Shown here: positions 43,171 through 51,470 of the stretch, in pieces
How the letters are laid out: each line of letters starts with the position of its first letter
Position numbering within the stretch: position 1 is the first letter of the stretch
Position numbers and translations under genes: made by a program
The notes under the pieces: model-generated
Told to the model about the DNA's origin: nothing
What the model saw: only the letters and a program-made list of their open reading frames with translations
Databases searched by the model: none
Source: Chlamydiales bacterium
Lineage (GTDB): Bacteria > Chlamydiota > Chlamydiia > Chlamydiales > JACKPQ01
Direction of reading: 5' to 3'
Length of the DNA: 64,000 nt
Assembly (NCBI GenBank): GCA_024233435.1
Contig: JACKPQ010000001.1
Span: forward strand, 558,001 to 622,000

Positions 43171-44429
43171 TCCAAAAGATTGCTGTAGCTCTTGCTGTTT
43201 GTGTGGCGATGGTTGCATCGGAGCAAACACAAGAGCCTTTTTCCTTACATCTTGACCGAGACTTATCCCCTCATGCTGGAAGCCCCTCTCTTCTTTCAAT
43301 TCATGATGGCGTGAGGCGTGGAGAAGAACGCCTTTGGAAAACCGATTTCCGCTCTGACAGACTCATGCGCGCTTTAAAAATGGGAACTGTTTACCTACCC
43401 GTTTCTTACTTCGCAACCGTTGTGCAGCACGAAGTATTTGGCCATGGCTACCGCATCAGGAGCTTTGGCAAAGATATCGCTCATGTGGAGCGCTATGCTT
43501 TTGGAGCGCCACCACCTTTCGGCTACGGAGGCGGTGGAACGAGTTATGGTGTCACCGAAAAATTTTCCCCAGCCCATTTTCAGACATGTGCAATTGGGGG
43601 TGTTGAAGCTACAGCCATTATGGCACATGATGTGCGGATGAAGTGGCTCACAAGCAACACAGTGCAAGCAAAAGATAATCTACTACAGCTCTTTTCCCAT
43701 CATGACCTTTCAAACTATGCATTTAGCTTGTTCTTTATAAAAGACAAAGAGGAACCTGGGGGCCACGACTTATTGAGTTATACTCAAATGCTTAAACGCA
43801 CTTATCCTAAAACAAAAATTCGTGGCGCTCACCTAGCAGCACTTTCCTTTATCAACTACGCAAATCCCTTTGATGTGATCGGATGGAGCTCTATGCATAA
43901 CTACGTAGTTTCTGGCAATCACTCAACAAACTTGCCGATGCTCAAACTAGGAAAAGTACACGCGCTGCCAGCATTTCGCTTTGCTCTTGCTCCTCACGGG
44001 CCAGAAATCTTTTTAGAGAATTTCATGAGGATTAAAGAGAAGCCCATATACACCTACATTAAAGGCGGATTTCTGGGCGGCCACCACTACTATGGATTAG
44101 GCCTAGAACATCCCCACTTCATTAAATTTGGCAACCACGCCTTTGGACTCAATGGCCACTTTTGGCATCATCCTCAATTACTGACAATGCGAGGCAATCT
44201 CACTGGAGACGAGCTTCATTCTGAGCATCTCACACCTCTTGACTACCCAGAAGAAACCCTACAGAAAATGCAGCTTGGCGCATCGCTATGCGCAACCTAC
44301 GCCTACCAGCTCGGAAGCACACCTTATGGAATGAAGCTCGAAATAGGTCACAAGCTTGCCGGCTTTCTTCCTGGCGAGACAATGGAAGCAGCCCCCATTC
44401 TCCGCGGCTCTCTATCTGTAAAATATTGA
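43167..44429 (+). CDS. Exported protein with HEVFGH motif, possible barrel
   Basis: 420 residues with a signal peptide (about 1-18, ending MVAS). Residues 88-93 read HEVFGH within VVQHEVFGHGYR: His-Glu with a second His five residues on, like an H-E-x-x-x-H metal site rather than classical H-E-x-x-H. The region GAPPPFGYGGGGTSYG is Gly-rich. The C-terminal half is aromatic and His-rich (GGHHYYGLGLEHPHF, NGHFWHHPQ) and ends LRGSLSVKY, like an outer-membrane barrel. A metal-dependent role is possible but I recognise no family. Overlaps the preceding lipoprotein gene by ATGA. Confidence 0.7.
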   Translation: MIQKIAVALAVCVAMVASEQTQEPFSLHLDRDLSPHAGSPSLLSIHDGVRRGEERLWKTDFRSDRLMRALKMGTVYLPVSYFATVVQHEVFGHGYRIRSFGKDIAHVERYAFGAPPPFGYGGGGTSYGVTEKFSPAHFQTCAIGGVEATAIMAHDVRMKWLTSNTVQAKDNLLQLFSHHDLSNYAFSLFFIKDKEEPGGHDLLSYTQMLKRTYPKTKIRGAHLAALSFINYANPFDVIGWSSMHNYVVSGNHSTNLPMLKLGKVHALPAFRFALAPHGPEIFLENFMRIKEKPIYTYIKGGFLGGHHYYGLGLEHPHFIKFGNHAFGLNGHFWHHPQLLTMRGNLTGDELHSEHLTPLDYPEETLQKMQLGASLCATYAYQLGSTPYGMKLEIGHKLAGFLPGETMEAAPILRGSLSVKY

Positions 44430-44431
44430 AT

Positions 44432-44455
44432 ATGTATAAAAATTTATTTATACAT
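44432..44455 (+). terminator. AT-rich hairpin after HEVFGH gene
   Basis: Stem ATGTATAAA (44432-44440) and TTTATACAT (44447-44455) with a 6-nt loop, starting 3 nt after the stop. A second AT palindrome AAAAAATT/AATTTTTT follows. Weak, since all pairs but one are AT and no clean T-run follows. Confidence 0.3.
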
Positions 44456-44484
44456 TTTAAAAAATTATAAATTTTTTATTTAAC

Positions 44485-44513
44485 TTGACTTAATACATTA
44501 GTTTTTCTATGAT
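44485..44513 (+). promoter_or_regulatory. Strong putative sigma-66/70 promoter
   Basis: TTGACT (44485-44490), exactly 17 nt, TATGAT (44508-44513), inside an AT-rich stretch. The best promoter match in the window; followed by AAAGGA and the ATG at 44549. Confidence 0.6.
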
Positions 44514-44548
44514 TAATTATCATTTTTGAACAAAAAAGGATTTTTTAT

Positions 44549-45091
44549 ATGGCAACACCAATAAATTCAACAGCGCCTCAAACAAGTCAAAAACATACCG
44601 GGCATGACAATAGGCTCACTCCTAGCAATAACGTGCTCTCCCTAATAAGCAAAATTGCATTACCTATTTTAGGTGTAACGCTTTCATCCGTTGGGCTAAT
44701 GTGGAGTTTGAAGGAGACGCGCTCTAACGGAGCATTTGTGGATTTGTCTCAAATATTAACGGGTAGTAGTATAGAAGCTGTGCACTTTCTAGGGCATTTG
44801 ACCTTGCCTCATTTCAGACTGTTTTACTACGCATACATGGGTTTGAGCCTTGGCTTTTCTGCCATTTTGATCAGTTCTGTTGCACGCTTAGTACAAGCTT
44901 TTAAAGATGGATCAGAGCTTGAAAGAGAAGATAAAAAGGCTACGGATAACTGGGTAACAGCAACTGTATGCTGCGGCATCGTTGCAATTGGTGTCTTTGC
45001 TAAAGTTCTAAAAACAGCCCAGGTCCAAATGAACAACGCATTTCCAATAATGAAGGCAGCAACCACTAACGCAAAACATGCTATCAAGTAA
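44549..45091 (+). CDS. Three-TM protein, Inc-like candidate
   Basis: 180 residues; AAAAGGA precedes the ATG. No signal peptide; a polar Ser/Thr/Gln-rich head (1-30) is followed by hydrophobic segments at about 31-52, 94-114 and 131-150 and a short amphipathic tail. I recognise no family. Lack of a leader, a polar head and a private strong promoter would fit a type III-secreted inclusion-membrane protein, but an ordinary inner-membrane protein is equally possible. The gene stands alone, convergent with the aldolase gene. Confidence 0.65.
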   Translation: MATPINSTAPQTSQKHTGHDNRLTPSNNVLSLISKIALPILGVTLSSVGLMWSLKETRSNGAFVDLSQILTGSSIEAVHFLGHLTLPHFRLFYYAYMGLSLGFSAILISSVARLVQAFKDGSELEREDKKATDNWVTATVCCGIVAIGVFAKVLKTAQVQMNNAFPIMKAATTNAKHAIK

Positions 45092-45108
45092 GCGATGAGT
45101 GGAGTGGC

Positions 45109-46164
45109 TTAAGCGAGCGTGATGTCATCACACAGATAAACGTCTTGGATGGCATTGAGGAGAGCCACCCCTTCTGCCATGGGCTTTTGGAAGGCTTTGC
45201 GCCCTGAAATAAGCCCCATGCCACCTGCTCGTTTGTTGATGACAGCTGTTGCAACAGCATCCTGCAGATCGTTCTTACCAGATGCCCCGCCTGAATTGAT
45301 CAGACCGATACGCCCCATATAGCAGTTGGCGACTTGGTAGCGCGTCATGTCGATGGGGTGGTCTGAGCAGAGCTTGTCATACATCGCATCCTTGGTCTTA
45401 CCAAATTTAAGCGCTTTAAAACCACCGTTACACTCGGGTAGTTTCTGCTTGATGATATCTGCGCCTATGGTAACTCCAAGATGGTTTGCCTGGCCTGTTA
45501 AGTCGGCCGCAGTGTGAAAATCAGTGTCGGATGTCTTAAAGTCAGAATTGCGCAAGTAACACCACAAGATAGTCGCCATACCTAGCTCGTGGGCAATTTC
45601 AAAGCAGTGGGAAACTTCCTCAATCTGGCGGCGCGATTCCTCTGAGCCAAAATAGATCGTCGCCCCTACTGCCATACAGCCCATGTCATAGGCTTGTTCA
45701 ATAGAAGCAAACAGGGTCTGATCGTATCTATTTGGATAGCTCAAGAGTTCGTTATGATTAAATTTAAGAATCATCGGAATTTTATGGGCGTATTTACGCG
45801 CAACAGAGCCCAAAACTCCGAGGGTTGATGCAACCGCATTGCACCCGCCTTCAATAGCCAATTTGATGATGTTTTCAGGATCAAAATAGTCAGGGTTTGG
45901 GGCAAACGATGCTCCAGCTGTGTGTTCAATCCCCTGGTCGACTGGCAAAATAGAAAGGTAGCCTGTATTTGCAAGACGGCCGTGACCAAAAATTGATTGC
46001 AGACTACAAAGAGTGCGAATGTTGCGATCAGAATGAGCAAAAATGCGGTCAACAAAATCCGGCCCAGGTGCATGAAGGCGTTCTTTTGAAATCGTTTTAC
46101 ACTCATGTTGTAAAAGCGATTCGCTTTTGCCTTTTAAAATGGCTGTGATTTCTTGTAAACTCAT
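45109..46164 (-). CDS. fbaB: Class I fructose-bisphosphate aldolase (DhnA type)
   Basis: 351 residues. Splits fructose-1,6-bisphosphate through a Schiff-base lysine. DhnA-family blocks: LSILPVDQGIEHTAG near residue 75, GGCNAVASTLGVLG, MILKFNHNELLSYPN, ATIYFGSEESRRQIEE, ADIIKQKLPE and INSGGASGKNDLQDAV with the phosphate-binding Gly-Ser-type turn. Chlamydiae use this aldolase class in place of class II. It follows the sugar porter gene by 9 nt, giving a sugar-uptake/glycolysis pair. Confidence 0.92.
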   Translation of the reverse strand: MSLQEITAILKGKSESLLQHECKTISKERLHAPGPDFVDRIFAHSDRNIRTLCSLQSIFGHGRLANTGYLSILPVDQGIEHTAGASFAPNPDYFDPENIIKLAIEGGCNAVASTLGVLGSVARKYAHKIPMILKFNHNELLSYPNRYDQTLFASIEQAYDMGCMAVGATIYFGSEESRRQIEEVSHCFEIAHELGMATILWCYLRNSDFKTSDTDFHTAADLTGQANHLGVTIGADIIKQKLPECNGGFKALKFGKTKDAMYDKLCSDHPIDMTRYQVANCYMGRIGLINSGGASGKNDLQDAVATAVINKRAGGMGLISGRKAFQKPMAEGVALLNAIQDVYLCDDITLA

Positions 46165-46173
46165 GATGCTCTC

Positions 46174-47400
46174 TTAATTTAAATCTTTTTCAATCTGCTT
46201 GAGGGTTTTTCCTTTTGTCTCTGGAACAAACCGAAAGACAAAATAAAAGGCGAAGCCACAAATGGCTGCATAGAGAAAAAACGCCCCAGCTGATGTAATC
46301 TTCTCAATGAGCGTTAAAAATGTCAATGAAACAATGTAGTTAGAGACCCAGTTAGCAAATATAGCAAGGCTCATGGCGCGACCTCTGATCTGATGGGGAT
46401 AAATTTCTGAGATGATCAGCCAAGCAACAGGGCCTAATCCAATTGCAAAAGCGGCAACATAGAGCATCAAACTAATTACAGAAAGGTATGACTCTGAAGG
46501 GATGTTTAACCAAAAGGTGGTGGCTAAAGCCAGCAAAGAAAGTGTCATGCCAGCCACACCAACTAACAAAAGCGGCCGGCGACCGACGCGGTCAAGCAAC
46601 CAAACAGAAAATAGAGTTGCAACGACATTGACAATGCCAACACCAACACTTGCCCAAATCGCTGAAATATTTGTTCCAAAGCCTGCAAGCTCAAAGATTT
46701 GGTTAGCGTAGTAGATGACAGTATTAATTCCTGTGATTTGCTGTAAAATGGCAAGTCCTAAACCAACGATAAGCGCTCCTGTCATTGTTTTTTTAAAAAA
46801 GGCCTTGTTTCTAGATTTGGGCTCTTTAGTCACAGTTAGGTAATTGGGCGTCTCCGGCAGTAAAAACATTCCAAGAAGCTGAATCACTGCAGGAATAATG
46901 GAAAGCCCAAACATGATGCGCCAGCTTTGGTCGCCACTTTCAAATAGGCCAACTAGATAAGCGAGCAAAATGCCTACAGTAATGGCCAACTGGTTAAGGG
47001 TGACAAGCGCCCCTCGGCTTTTGGGAGGCGACAGCTCTGCTAAGTAAAGAGGGACGGTTACAGAGGCAAGGCCAACACCAACGCCGGCAATCAATCGTCC
47101 AATCAAAAGCGCAAAAAGATCATCTGCCAAAAGAAGTGTAAGGCCTCCGATAATAAAAAATACATCGCTTAAAATGATAACGGGTTTTCGACCCAAGCGA
47201 TCAGAGAGCATCCCGGCAACACTTGCTCCTAAAAGCGCTCCAATTAAAATGATACTAACAAGTAACTCTTGCTGAAGGGTTGTAAAAGAAAAATCATGTT
47301 TTAAAAAGAGCAAAGCGCTTGAGATCACAGCCGTGTTGTAACCAAATAAGAGCCCACCCAAAGGAACAATCAGACCCATGGTCCAAAGTAGTCTACGCAT
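46174..47400 (-). CDS. MFS sugar porter
   Basis: 408 residues, 12 predicted helices. Sugar-porter signatures: GGLLFGYNTAVISSAL in helix 1, DRLGRKPVIILSD after helix 2, PLYLAELSPPKSRGALV after helix 4, QQITGINTVIYYANQIF in helix 7, DRVGRRPLLLVG and a C-terminal VPETKGKTL. All proton-coupled or facilitated sugar porters carry these. It is about 50 residues shorter than XylE/GalP, mainly in loops. Co-transcribed with the aldolase. The two inverted-repeat elements lie directly upstream of its ATG. Confidence 0.92.
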   Translation of the reverse strand: MRRLLWTMGLIVPLGGLLFGYNTAVISSALLFLKHDFSFTTLQQELLVSIILIGALLGASVAGMLSDRLGRKPVIILSDVFFIIGGLTLLLADDLFALLIGRLIAGVGVGLASVTVPLYLAELSPPKSRGALVTLNQLAITVGILLAYLVGLFESGDQSWRIMFGLSIIPAVIQLLGMFLLPETPNYLTVTKEPKSRNKAFFKKTMTGALIVGLGLAILQQITGINTVIYYANQIFELAGFGTNISAIWASVGVGIVNVVATLFSVWLLDRVGRRPLLLVGVAGMTLSLLALATTFWLNIPSESYLSVISLMLYVAAFAIGLGPVAWLIISEIYPHQIRGRAMSLAIFANWVSNYIVSLTFLTLIEKITSAGAFFLYAAICGFAFYFVFRFVPETKGKTLKQIEKDLN

Positions 47401-47411
47401 ATACTTTGACT

Positions 47412-47474
47412 AATACCAATTTGAAGAAATAATTTCAAATCTGAGCGATTTAAAACCCTGGGCTTATTGGTATT
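47412..47474. repeat. 63-bp inverted repeat upstream of sugar porter
   Basis: Ends AATACCAAT (47412-47420) and ATTGGTATT (47466-47474) are perfect inverse copies. Just inside lies a second hairpin, TTTGAA...TTCAAA. It begins 12 nt upstream of the sugar-porter ATG and ends 4 nt before the longer palindromic element. Confidence 0.5.
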
Positions 47475-47478
47475 GTCA

Positions 47479-47641
47479 TATACCGAATGGACCTCAAAAA
47501 TCGGTTTTGGGCAACGCGAAAGCTTTCGAAATTTGCCGATCTTAAGCAACCTAATATTAAAAATATGAGGCAACTTAAGATCGACGAATTGCGGTGCTTT
47601 GGCGCCGCCGAAAATCCGATTTTTGAGGTCCATTCGGTATA
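47479..47641. mobile_element. 163-bp palindromic element with 26-bp perfect TIRs (MITE-like)
   Basis: The left end 47479-47504 (TATACCGAATGGACCTCAAA then AATCGG) is the exact inverse of 47616-47641. Internally, CGATCTTAAG (47537-47546) is inverse to CTTAAGATCG (47574-47583), so the whole element is a long imperfect palindrome. The flanking TA on each side suggests a TA target duplication, as made by IS630/Tc1-type transposases. No transposase is encoded, so it would be mobilised in trans. A shorter relative lies at 38834-38916. The right end creates TATAAT (47638-47643) in front of oppB. Confidence 0.75.
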
Positions 47642-47683
47642 ATCCTTTGACAAATGATAACCTTTTTCGCTACCCTGCTTGCT

Positions 47684-48616
47684 ATGACATTAAGATTTTT
47701 GTGCAAAAAGCTGTCAATTCTTCTTGTTTCCTTTTTTTTGATTGTCACACTGACATTCATTTTGATGAAATCGATCCCTGGAGATCCCTTCATGGATGAG
47801 CAAGCTATCCCTGAAGAAATCATGCTTTCAATGCGCAAACATTATGGTCTTGACCTTCCGATGCACACTCAATTTCTGCGCTATTTAAAAGGAATTGTAA
47901 CCTGGGATTTTGGCCCCTCGTTCAAGTATGAAGGGCGCCTTGTTACTGAAATCATCAGTGATGGCTTTCCCGTTTCATTCACGTTAGGCGTTGAAGCTGT
48001 AACGCTTGCTGTCTTTGGTGGCGTAACCCTTGGCACAATGGCTGCCTTAAAGCGGGGCAAAACTCTTGATCACCTTGCAATGCTTGTAGCTGTCATTGGC
48101 ATCTCTGTACCAAGTTTTGTCTTAGGAAGTTTATTGCAATATCTATTCGGCATGAAACTGGGATGGCTTCCCATCGCCCGCTGGGGAACATTTTCCCAAA
48201 CGATCCTACCGACCATTGCTCTTGCCTCGATTCCAATGGCTTTTATAGCGCGCTTAACACGCACAAATGTGATCGAAGTTCTTGAGCAAGATTACATCTT
48301 AACGGCAAAAGCTAAAGGTCTATCAACCCTACAAGTTGTTTTTAAACACGTTCTGCGCAATAGCCTTCTCCCCGTTGTCGCCTACTTGGGCTCTTTCACA
48401 GCAGCCATTTTAACAGGCAGTTTTATCATAGAAAAAATCTTTGGTATTCCAGGCCTTGGCGGATGGTTTGTTGTCAGCATCACCAACCGAGATTACACGG
48501 TGATCATGGGATTAACTGTTTTTTATAGCGCAATTTTACTGACATCAATTTTTTGTGTGGATATCGTTTGTGCACTTCTTGATCCACGCATGCGCAGCAA
48601 AGAGGTGAGCACATGA
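47684..48616 (+). CDS. oppB: Oligopeptide ABC transporter permease OppB
   Basis: 310 residues from the ATG at 47684 (MTLRFLCKKLSILLV), which matches the usual OppB beginning; an ATG at 47654 is an alternative. Six helices. Contains ILMKSIPGDPF after helix 1 and the cytoplasmic coupling motif EVLEQDYILTAKAKGLS (EAA loop). Forms the channel with OppC. First gene of oppBCDF, ATGA-coupled to oppC. Confidence 0.92.
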   Translation: MTLRFLCKKLSILLVSFFLIVTLTFILMKSIPGDPFMDEQAIPEEIMLSMRKHYGLDLPMHTQFLRYLKGIVTWDFGPSFKYEGRLVTEIISDGFPVSFTLGVEAVTLAVFGGVTLGTMAALKRGKTLDHLAMLVAVIGISVPSFVLGSLLQYLFGMKLGWLPIARWGTFSQTILPTIALASIPMAFIARLTRTNVIEVLEQDYILTAKAKGLSTLQVVFKHVLRNSLLPVVAYLGSFTAAILTGSFIIEKIFGIPGLGGWFVVSITNRDYTVIMGLTVFYSAILLTSIFCVDIVCALLDPRMRSKEVST

Positions 48617-49518
48617 GCACATTGTTTGAACCATTAAAGCGGAAACAAAACACGCAAACAAAAACAATCGAGCCCATTTTTTCTTATTGGCAAGATGCTT
48701 GGCACCGCTTAAAGAAAAACCGCCTTGCCCTGGCCGGTCTCATTTTACTTTCCTTTTTGATCGTTATGTCTTTAATTGGTCCCTATTTAAGCGGCTATGC
48801 CTATTTTGAAACACATCTTCCCCTTAAGAACACACCTCCTTGCAAGCAGTTTTGGTTTGGCACAGATGAGCTAGGACGCGACATGTTCACAAGGATTTGG
48901 TGGGGCGCTCGTATCTCTCTTTTTATTGGATTGACCGCCGCTCTCATCGACATGGTCATAGGAGTTATTTACGGGGCCACTGCTGCTTATCTTGGGGGGA
49001 AATGGGATGAGATCATGATGCGCATTGCCGATATTTTTCACGCTTTGCCCAAGCTTTTGATCATCATCATGCTCATTGTCGTCATGAAGCAAGGCCTTTT
49101 TACAATCATTGTCGCACTAGCGATCGCAGGCTGGATCACGATGGCCCGCATTGTGCGCACACAAATCCATCAGATTGCACGAATGGACTACGTGTTGGCA
49201 GCCAAGGCCATGGGCGCATCCAATTGGCGCATTATTTCCCTCTACCTCATCCCCAATGCAATGGGATCTATCATCACTACGGTTACATTGACCGTTCCAG
49301 CTGCTATCTTTACTGAAGCCTTTTTAAGTTTTCTAGGCTTAGGCGTGCAAGCGCCAATCGCCAGCTGGGGAACGATGGCAAGTGATGGCCTTTCGGCTAT
49401 GCGCTACTACCCCTGGCGTTTGTTCCTGCCAGCTGCCTTTATCAGCATTACAATGCTTGCCTTTAACTTACTAGGCGATGGCCTACGCGATGCCCTAGAC
49501 CCAAGGCTTAAAAAATGA
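48613..49518 (+). CDS. oppC: Oligopeptide ABC transporter permease OppC
   Basis: 301 residues, six helices, with the OppC N-terminal extension (AWHRLKKNRLALAGLILL), FGTDELGRDMFTRIWWGAR and the EAA loop ARMDYVLAAKAMGASNWRI. Pairs with OppB in the channel. Overlaps oppB and oppD by 4 nt on each side. Confidence 0.93.
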   Translation: MSTLFEPLKRKQNTQTKTIEPIFSYWQDAWHRLKKNRLALAGLILLSFLIVMSLIGPYLSGYAYFETHLPLKNTPPCKQFWFGTDELGRDMFTRIWWGARISLFIGLTAALIDMVIGVIYGATAAYLGGKWDEIMMRIADIFHALPKLLIIIMLIVVMKQGLFTIIVALAIAGWITMARIVRTQIHQIARMDYVLAAKAMGASNWRIISLYLIPNAMGSIITTVTLTVPAAIFTEAFLSFLGLGVQAPIASWGTMASDGLSAMRYYPWRLFLPAAFISITMLAFNLLGDGLRDALDPRLKK

Positions 49519-50525
49519 ATCTGCTCAAGCTGCGCAACCTCCACGTAACTTTCAAAACCGAGCATAAAAAAGTATTTGCTGTGCGTGGTGTTAATTTTGA
49601 TCTACGAAAAGGTGAAATCATTGGAATCGTTGGAGAATCTGGATGTGGCAAAAGCGCTACTGCAAAAGCGCTCATGCGCTTGATCGATGTTGATGATGGC
49701 CAAATACTTTTCGAAGATATCGACTTGGCAAAATTATCTGAAAAGCAAATGCAAAAGGTGCGCGGCAAGCGAATTGGAATGATCTTTCAAGATCCTCTAT
49801 CAGCCCTTAACCCTACCATGAAGATCGGGCACCAAATCATAGAAGCCATCCGCTTGCATACAAACGATAGCCGCACAGAGGCCAAGCAAAAAGCCATCGA
49901 TTTGCTAAACCAAGTCGGCATTCCTGACGCACAACTGCGCTACGATCAATATCCCCATGAGCTGTCGGGTGGAATGCGCCAGCGTGTTGGAATTGCAATT
50001 GCCCTTTCATGCGATCCACAAATTCTTATTGCCGATGAGCCAACAACAGCTTTAGATGTGACGATCCAAGCTCAAATCCTAGCTCTTTTAAAAGAGCTAC
50101 AACATACCCGGAATATGAGCATTATTTTGATCACGCACGACTTGTCAATTGTTGCCGGCCTCTGTGACCGAGTGATTGTGATGTACGCTGGAGAAATCGT
50201 TGAAGAGGCCTCCACTGAAGCCCTCTTCGAAACACCTAAACATCCCTATACGCGCCGTCTGCTCCAATCAATCCCTAGAGCTGATGTCAAACTCACCCGT
50301 TTAAAAGCGATCAAAGGACACCCTCCAAGCCTTGACAAAACAAACAATTATTGCAGCTTTTGCCCACGGTGCAAAGACGCATTAAACATTTGCGTTTTAC
50401 AGCAGCCTCCACAATTTGAAGTTGGCGATAATCATTTCGCCGCCTGCTGGCTCTATGATAAAAGGAAAACAAATGCAACCACTGATCGAGCTGAAGAAGC
50501 TGTCGAAAAAATTCCAAGTCGGTAA
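49515..50525 (+). CDS. oppD: Oligopeptide ABC transporter ATPase OppD
   Basis: 336 residues. ABC ATPase with GESGCGKSAT (Walker A), LSGGMRQRVGIA (signature) and LIADEPTTALDV (Walker B). The C-terminal oligopeptide-type extension carries Cys residues (CSFCPRCKDALNIC) that ligate an Fe-S-like site in this subfamily. Its 3' end overlaps oppF by 53 nt, longer than usual. Confidence 0.94.
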   Translation: MNLLKLRNLHVTFKTEHKKVFAVRGVNFDLRKGEIIGIVGESGCGKSATAKALMRLIDVDDGQILFEDIDLAKLSEKQMQKVRGKRIGMIFQDPLSALNPTMKIGHQIIEAIRLHTNDSRTEAKQKAIDLLNQVGIPDAQLRYDQYPHELSGGMRQRVGIAIALSCDPQILIADEPTTALDVTIQAQILALLKELQHTRNMSIILITHDLSIVAGLCDRVIVMYAGEIVEEASTEALFETPKHPYTRRLLQSIPRADVKLTRLKAIKGHPPSLDKTNNYCSFCPRCKDALNICVLQQPPQFEVGDNHFAACWLYDKRKTNATTDRAEEAVEKIPSR

Positions 50526-51420
50526 TGCTCACCTAGCCGCGTTAACCGAAGTCTCTTTCAGCATTTATCCAGGAGAGACACTTGGCCTTGTCGGTGAATC
50601 AGGCTGTGGTAAATCAACGCTCGCTCGCTCGCTTTTGCGCCTCCACAAGCCTACCTCTGGACAAATCTCTTTTGATGGCCATGACCTTTTCGACCCAAAG
50701 CATGACAAAGTTTTCAGGCGGGAAATTCAAATGATTTTCCAAGATCCTTACGCCTCACTCAATCCCCGCATGACAGCTGGCGAAATCATCGCCGAGCCCC
50801 TCATCTTGCAAACCGATTACGACAAGAAAAAATGCAAACATCGCATCGAGCAGCTTCTCGACCTAGTTGGCTTCATCCCGGAGCAAGCTGTGCGTTATCC
50901 CCATGAATTTTCCGGCGGCCAGCGCCAGCGCATCGGCATTGCAAGAGCCCTGGCGTTGAATCCCCGATTCATCATCTGCGATGAGCCCATTGCAGCTCTT
51001 GATGTCTCAATTCAAGCCCAAATCGTCAACCTTCTAAAAAAACTCCAAAGAAATTTAGACCTAACCTACCTATTTATTTCTCACGACCTATCGATGGTAC
51101 GTTACCTGTGCGACCGCATTGCCGTGATGTATCTTGGAGAAGTCGTTGAGCTAGCCGCAACAGATGCGCTCTACAACCATCCCCTGCACCCTTATACACA
51201 AGCACTTCTCTCAGCCATTCCCATCCCCGATCCCAAGGTTGAGAGAAACCGCTCACGCGTCGTACTTTCTGGCGAAGTGCCCAGCCTCTTAGCCAAGCCC
51301 AGAGGATGCCCCTTTGCCTCACGCTGTCCCAAAGTCATGCCCAAATGCCACATACAAAAGCCCACCCTGCGAACAATCCACAAAAACCACACCGCAGCCT
51401 GCCACCTCTACGAAGTGTAA
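50473..51420 (+). CDS. oppF: Oligopeptide ABC transporter ATPase OppF
   Basis: 315 residues from the ATG at 50473 (MQPLIELKKLSKKF), preceded by AAAGGA; upstream in-frame starts at 50416 and 50455 lie inside oppD and lack a ribosome-binding site. GESGCGKSTL, FSGGQRQRIGIA and ICDEPIAALDV are intact, with the C-terminal CPFASRCPKVMPKC cluster. No substrate-binding protein (OppA) follows; the next gene is on the other strand, so oppA must be elsewhere. Confidence 0.94.
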   Translation: MQPLIELKKLSKKFQVGNAHLAALTEVSFSIYPGETLGLVGESGCGKSTLARSLLRLHKPTSGQISFDGHDLFDPKHDKVFRREIQMIFQDPYASLNPRMTAGEIIAEPLILQTDYDKKKCKHRIEQLLDLVGFIPEQAVRYPHEFSGGQRQRIGIARALALNPRFIICDEPIAALDVSIQAQIVNLLKKLQRNLDLTYLFISHDLSMVRYLCDRIAVMYLGEVVELAATDALYNHPLHPYTQALLSAIPIPDPKVERNRSRVVLSGEVPSLLAKPRGCPFASRCPKVMPKCHIQKPTLRTIHKNHTAACHLYEV

Positions 51421-51470
51421 AGCCTCGCAGGAAGCGGCAAGCCACCCCCTGCAACAACAAATACCATCAA

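Noticed and set aside
47412..47641. Treating both inverted repeats near 47.4-47.6 kb as one element
   Set aside because: Their ends differ (AATACCAAT versus TATACCGAATGG) and each is closed by its own inverse copy.
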